Positions 60,594-64,000 of a stretch of DNA of 64,000 nt are shown in pieces. The translations under genes were made by a program, and so were the position numbers. The notes under the pieces are model-generated. The model saw only the letters and a list, made by a program, of their open reading frames with translations. It was not told the DNA's origin and did not search any database. The first letter of the stretch is position 1. Every line of letters starts with the position of its first letter. Source of the DNA: Nocardia alba NBRC 108234 (GTDB lineage Bacteria > Actinomycetota > Actinomycetes > Mycobacteriales > Mycobacteriaceae); assembly GCF_001612665.1 (NCBI RefSeq), contig NZ_BDAX01000039.1, forward strand, positions 18,075 through 82,074, in the 5' to 3' direction.

Positions 60594-62026
60594 CAGACCT
60601 GACAGAAACCCCGAAAGCGCCTGTCGCGCAGCAGGATCGGCGTGGCCTCGGCGACGCGATCCGAACCTGGTGGGACGGGCTCTCGCGCCCGGCCCAGTGG
60701 GCCGTCGGCGTACCGATCATCGCCCTGCTGGCGCTGATGCCGTTGTTCCCGCCGCCGCTGCTCGACACTCCGGGTGTGAGCTTCGGCGGTGTGATGGCGC
60801 AGTTCGCCATGTACGCGCTGATCGCCATCGGCTTGAACGTGGTGGTCGGCCAGGCCGGTCTGCTCGACCTCGGCTACGTCGGCTTCTACGCCGTCGGCGC
60901 CTACACCGTCGGCCTGCTGACCAGCCCGAACAGTCCGTGGAACCAAACCGACGGCGGCTGGCTCCAGCCGGGTTGGGCGTGGGTGGCCTGCCTGCCGATC
61001 GCGGTCGCGCTGACCGCGCTGGCCGGGCTCATCCTCGGCGCACCGACCCTGCGGCTGCGCGGTGACTACCTCGCGATCGTGACGCTCGGCTTCGGTGAGA
61101 TCGTCCGGCTGATGGCCGACAACCTGGGCGACCTGACCAACGGCAGCCTCGGCCTGTCCAAGATCGCCTACCCCACGGTCGGCGAGTCGCAGGAGCATCC
61201 CGGTGGCTTCTTCTCCCCGGGCAACCTCGGCGACACCAGCAGCTGGAATCCCTTCCAGCGGGCCAGCAACGGCACCTGGTGGTTCTGGCTCGGCATGGTC
61301 TTCGTGATCGTGGTCCTGCTGATCATCGGCAACCTGGAGCGCAGCCGGGTCGGCCGCTCCTGGGTGGCCATCCGCGAAGACGAGGACGCCGCCGAGATCA
61401 TGGGCGTGCCGACCTTCAAGTTCAAGCTGTGGGCGTTCGTGATCGGCGCCTCGGTCGGCGGTCTGTCCGGGGCGATGTACGCCGGTCAGGTCACCTATGT
61501 GAACCCCAAACAGTTCGACATCATCCTGTCGATGCTGTTCCTGTGCGCGGTGGTGCTCGGCGGTTCGGGCAACAAGCTCGGCGTGATCGTCGGCGCGTTC
61601 CTCATCGCCTACCTGCCGATGCGGTTGCAGTCGGTGAAGCTGGTGTCCACCGAGTCGACCGGTTACCTGCTGCTCGGCCTGGACGTGGCGCTGCTGATCG
61701 TCCTGTGGTTGCTGTGGCGGTGGAAGAAGGACGCGCTGGGCGCGTGGGTCCGGCGGGCGGTGATCGGCGTGTCGATCGTGGCGGTGATCCTCGGTTTGCT
61801 GCTGTTGGGCAGCGTGTTGCTGTTCCGTCCGGGCGGCGCCCAGAACCTCGGTGACCTGAAGTACCTCTACTTCGGCATCGCGCTCGTGGTGATGATGATT
61901 CTGCGGCCACAGGGTCTGTTCCCGGTGCGGCAGAAGCTGCTCGCCTACGGCAGACAGGTGTACCAGGCCGTCTCGCGCACACCGGTGCGCAAGCCGACGG
62001 CCGAACCGAACGGAGCAGGGCGATGA
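60590..62026 (+). CDS. Liv-type ABC transporter permease LivM, system 2
   Basis: 478 residues, longer than system 1 LivM because of an N-terminal tail of about 40 residues and a C-terminal pair of extra hydrophobic segments (about 390-440) with a basic tail. YALIAIGLNVVVGQAGLLDLGYVGFYAVGAYT is the LivM signature. LRLRGDYLAIVTLGFGEIVRLMADNLGDLTNGSLGL and RSRVGRSWVAIREDEDAAEIMGVPTFKFKLWAFVIGASVGGLSG are also diagnostic. The start overlaps livH and the stop overlaps the ATPase gene, each by four bases. Confidence 0.95.
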   Translation: MTDLTETPKAPVAQQDRRGLGDAIRTWWDGLSRPAQWAVGVPIIALLALMPLFPPPLLDTPGVSFGGVMAQFAMYALIAIGLNVVVGQAGLLDLGYVGFYAVGAYTVGLLTSPNSPWNQTDGGWLQPGWAWVACLPIAVALTALAGLILGAPTLRLRGDYLAIVTLGFGEIVRLMADNLGDLTNGSLGLSKIAYPTVGESQEHPGGFFSPGNLGDTSSWNPFQRASNGTWWFWLGMVFVIVVLLIIGNLERSRVGRSWVAIREDEDAAEIMGVPTFKFKLWAFVIGASVGGLSGAMYAGQVTYVNPKQFDIILSMLFLCAVVLGGSGNKLGVIVGAFLIAYLPMRLQSVKLVSTESTGYLLLGLDVALLIVLWLLWRWKKDALGAWVRRAVIGVSIVAVILGLLLLGSVLLFRPGGAQNLGDLKYLYFGIALVVMMILRPQGLFPVRQKLLAYGRQVYQAVSRTPVRKPTAEPNGAGR

Positions 62027-63804
62027 CGGGGCCGGGCGCGGGAGACGCGCTGTACGACAACGAAGACATGAAAGCCGGTTACCGGCCGCCGCCCGAGATC
62101 GAGCCGGCCGGCGAGGTCGACGTCACCGCGGTGCTGCCCGAACTCGCCGACGCCGAGACCGTCGCCGAGGTGGTCGCGCCGCATCGCGAGATCGAGACCG
62201 CGGTGGGCGAGCCACTGCTGCGCACCGACGGATTGACCGTGAAGTTCGGCGGTCTGACCGCGCTGGACGGGGTCAGTTTCGAGATCCGCCGCGGCGAGAT
62301 CCTCGGCCTGATCGGCCCCAACGGCGCGGGCAAGACCACCTGCTTCAACGCGATCACCGGGGTGTACAAGCCCGCGGCGGGCAGCGTGCACTTCGACGGT
62401 CAGCCGCTGGCCAAGACCAAACGCAACGAGATCACCCGGATGGGCATCGCGCGCACATTCCAGAACGTGCGGTTGTTCGGTGAGATGACGGCGCTGGAGA
62501 ACGTGGTCGTCGGCACCGACGCGCGCCACACCACCTCGGTGCCCGGCGCGGTGTTCCGGACCCCGAAGTTCAAACGCGAGGAGCGTGACGCCATCGAACG
62601 CGGCATGGCGCTGCTCGAGTTCGTCGGCATCGCACCGCGCGCGGTGGAGAAGGCGCGCAATCTGTCCTACGGCGATCAGCGCAGGCTCGAGATCGCGCGG
62701 GCACTGGCCACCGAGCCCAAACTGCTGTGCCTGGATGAGCCGGCTGCCGGCTTCAATCCCAGCGAGAAGTCGGCGCTGATGGATCTGATCCGCAAGATCC
62801 GCGACGACGGCTACACCGTGCTGCTCATCGAGCACGACATGCGCCTGGTGATGGGCGTGACCGACCGGATCGTGGTCCTGGAGTTCGGGCGCAAGATCGC
62901 CGACGGTCTCCCCGCCGCGGTGCGCGAGGACCCGGCGGTGATCGCGGCCTACCTCGGGGTGCCCGACGCGGACACCGTCGAGGAAGTGCGCGAGGGATCG
63001 GTCGCGGCCGCGGAGCAGGGGGCGACGGCCGACAACCTGCAGGTGCGACTGCGGGACGAGCCGAAGGCCGTGGTCGAGACCGAGGTGCCGCTGCTCGAGG
63101 TTCAGGACATGGTCGTGAACTATGGCCGGATCGAAGCGCTGCACGGCATTTCGCTCTCGGTCGCCCAGGGCGAACTGGTGACCCTGCTCGGCGCCAACGG
63201 TGCGGGCAAGACCACGACCATGCGGGCGATGTCGGGGCTGCTGCCGCTCACCTCGGGGCGAATCCTGTTCCAGGGCAAGGACATCACCACTATGAAGGCC
63301 CACGATCGGGTGGTCGAAGGTCTCATCCAGGCGCCGGAGGGTCGTGGTGTCTTCCCCGGCATGACGGTCGCGGAGAACCTCGACATGGGTTGCTACGGCA
63401 GGCCTTTCGGCAAGAAGACCGAATACCAGCAGACGCTGGACTGGGTCTTCGAACTGTTCCCCCGCCTGGCCGAACGTCGCAAGCAGGTCGGCGGCACGAT
63501 GTCGGGTGGCGAACAGCAGATGCTCGCCATCGGTCGCGCCCTCATGGCCCGGCCGAAGCTGCTGCTGCTCGACGAGCCGTCGATGGGTCTGGCTCCGATG
63601 GTGATCCAGCAGATCTTCCGGATCATCAGCGAGATCAACCGCCAGGGGACGACGGTCTTGCTCGTGGAACAGAACGCTCAGCAGGCGCTGACCCGCAGCG
63701 ATCGCGCGTACATCCTGGAGACCGGAGAGGTCACGAAGTCGGGGCCGGGGGCGGGGTTGTTGACTGATCCCGCGGTGATGTCGGCCTACTTGGGTGTCGA
63801 CTGA
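62023..63804 (+). CDS. Fused LivG-LivF ABC ATPase, system 2
   Basis: 593 residues with two complete ABC domains in one chain. After a 65-residue acidic N-terminal extension, the LivG half (about 66-318) has Walker A GPNGAGKTT at 98-106, IARTFQNVRLFGEMTALENVVVG, signature LSYGDQRRLEIARAL and CLDEPAAGFNPSEKSAL. An acidic linker (about 320-355) leads to the LivF half, with Walker A GANGAGKTT at 390-398, QAPEGRGVFPGMTVAENLDMG, signature MSGGEQQMLAIGRAL and LLLDEPSMGLAPMV. All nucleotide motifs are intact in both. The frame continues across the linker with no stop or internal start with a good ribosome site, so it is a true fusion, unlike the separate livG and livF of system 1. Confidence 0.95.
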   Translation: MTGPGAGDALYDNEDMKAGYRPPPEIEPAGEVDVTAVLPELADAETVAEVVAPHREIETAVGEPLLRTDGLTVKFGGLTALDGVSFEIRRGEILGLIGPNGAGKTTCFNAITGVYKPAAGSVHFDGQPLAKTKRNEITRMGIARTFQNVRLFGEMTALENVVVGTDARHTTSVPGAVFRTPKFKREERDAIERGMALLEFVGIAPRAVEKARNLSYGDQRRLEIARALATEPKLLCLDEPAAGFNPSEKSALMDLIRKIRDDGYTVLLIEHDMRLVMGVTDRIVVLEFGRKIADGLPAAVREDPAVIAAYLGVPDADTVEEVREGSVAAAEQGATADNLQVRLRDEPKAVVETEVPLLEVQDMVVNYGRIEALHGISLSVAQGELVTLLGANGAGKTTTMRAMSGLLPLTSGRILFQGKDITTMKAHDRVVEGLIQAPEGRGVFPGMTVAENLDMGCYGRPFGKKTEYQQTLDWVFELFPRLAERRKQVGGTMSGGEQQMLAIGRALMARPKLLLLDEPSMGLAPMVIQQIFRIISEINRQGTTVLLVEQNAQQALTRSDRAYILETGEVTKSGPGAGLLTDPAVMSAYLGVD

Positions 63805-63837
63805 ATTGTCGGTGGTGCGGGGGCTCGGTGGTGCGGG

Positions 63838-63895
63838 TTCGTCGGTGACGTGGTTGCCGGTCGCGGATCGTCGGTGATGTGGCTGGTAGTCGCGG
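63838..63895 (+). repeat. Imperfect tandem repeat, 2 x 29 bp
   Basis: Units 63838-63866 and 63867-63895 share TCGTCGGTGA and GTCGCGG and differ at six of 29 positions. It lies in the 196-base gap after the livGF gene, a G-rich strand region with no open frame of note. The only other structures are two short hairpins, 63952-63967 and 63973-63990. Confidence 0.65.
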
Positions 63896-63972
63896 GTGTG
63901 AGGGTGACCTGGGGTTCGGTAGTCCCAGGAGGTTTGACGCTGTGTTTATTGGAGCGCTGGCGCGCTCGAGTC

Positions 63973-63990
63973 GCGGCCCTGAGGGGCCGC
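63973..63990 (+). terminator. Hairpin near the right edge (weak)
   Basis: GCGGCCC (63973-63979) pairs with GGGCCGC (63984-63990), loop of four. Another stem, GAGCGC/GCGCTC, is at 63952-63967. They could end the liv operon 150-190 bases after its stop or belong to the next gene. Confidence 0.4.
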
Positions 63991-64000
63991 CGGTCAGGCA

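Overview
The window is high-GC actinobacterial DNA. It most likely comes from the Nocardia/Rhodococcus branch of the Mycobacteriales. The evidence is the GC-rich third codon position, the many GTG starts, the pervasive ATGA/GTGA gene overlaps, F420/mycothiol-type enzymes, an Mce-associated-type protein, and a gene order that matches from memory the Mycobacterium tuberculosis segment nadABC - hisDCBHA-impA-FI - bcpB - trpE-trpRP-trpCBA - lgt - pykA - tesB1 - pdtaR. No transposase, integrase, phage gene or CRISPR array was seen.

Layout. 1-1355: the start of an ABC-transporter ATPase gene diverging from a tetR gene across a twin operator, then a deazaflavin nitroreductase-like gene. 1456-5930: the NAD module, with nrtR diverging from nadA-nadB-nadC over a perfect palindrome. 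5931-23016: an accessory block with an unannotated 28-codon gene, a giant XRE/nSTAND/WD40 protein, a YcaQ/AlkZ-like winged-helix protein, a P-loop kinase, a TRAP-TAXI importer, a secreted hydrolase, an arylamine N-acetyltransferase, an OafA/SGNH acyltransferase, a lipoprotein transpeptidase and a Ser/Thr kinase. 23146-43326: the histidine genes, interrupted twice. hisD-C-B-H is followed by a foreign block (membrane protein/LemA, DUF2786, mycothiol-isomerase-like and Mce-associated genes). priA-impA-hisF then ends in a strong terminator, followed by an LLM oxidoreductase, an acyl-CoA dehydrogenase, a complete branched-chain-type ABC importer and a PucR-type regulator whose stop codon overlaps the start of hisI. 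43323-45038: MarR, a membrane protein and a Bcp peroxiredoxin. 45174-50547: the trp genes E-RP-C-B-A. 50734-55232: lgt, a TM2 protein, pyk and tesB. 55261-58058: small genes, tRNA-Leu(CAA) and the ANTAR regulator pdtaR. 58260-63804: a second Liv-type importer whose two ATPases are fused in one chain.

How the parts work together. The backbone makes NAD, histidine and tryptophan. PriA is the single isomerase shared by the last two pathways. The intruding genes are importers, lipid and redox enzymes and regulators. At least eight coding starts lie 6-7 nt after a (T/G)ANNNT -10 box, so leaderless mRNAs look common here. Many hairpins mark operon ends, most without a U-tract. The least explained items are the 28-aa PorH-like peptide gene at 6025-6111, the 14-blade membrane nSTAND protein, the splitting of the his operon, the LivG-LivF fusion, and the trpC leader with its 43-codon ORF.
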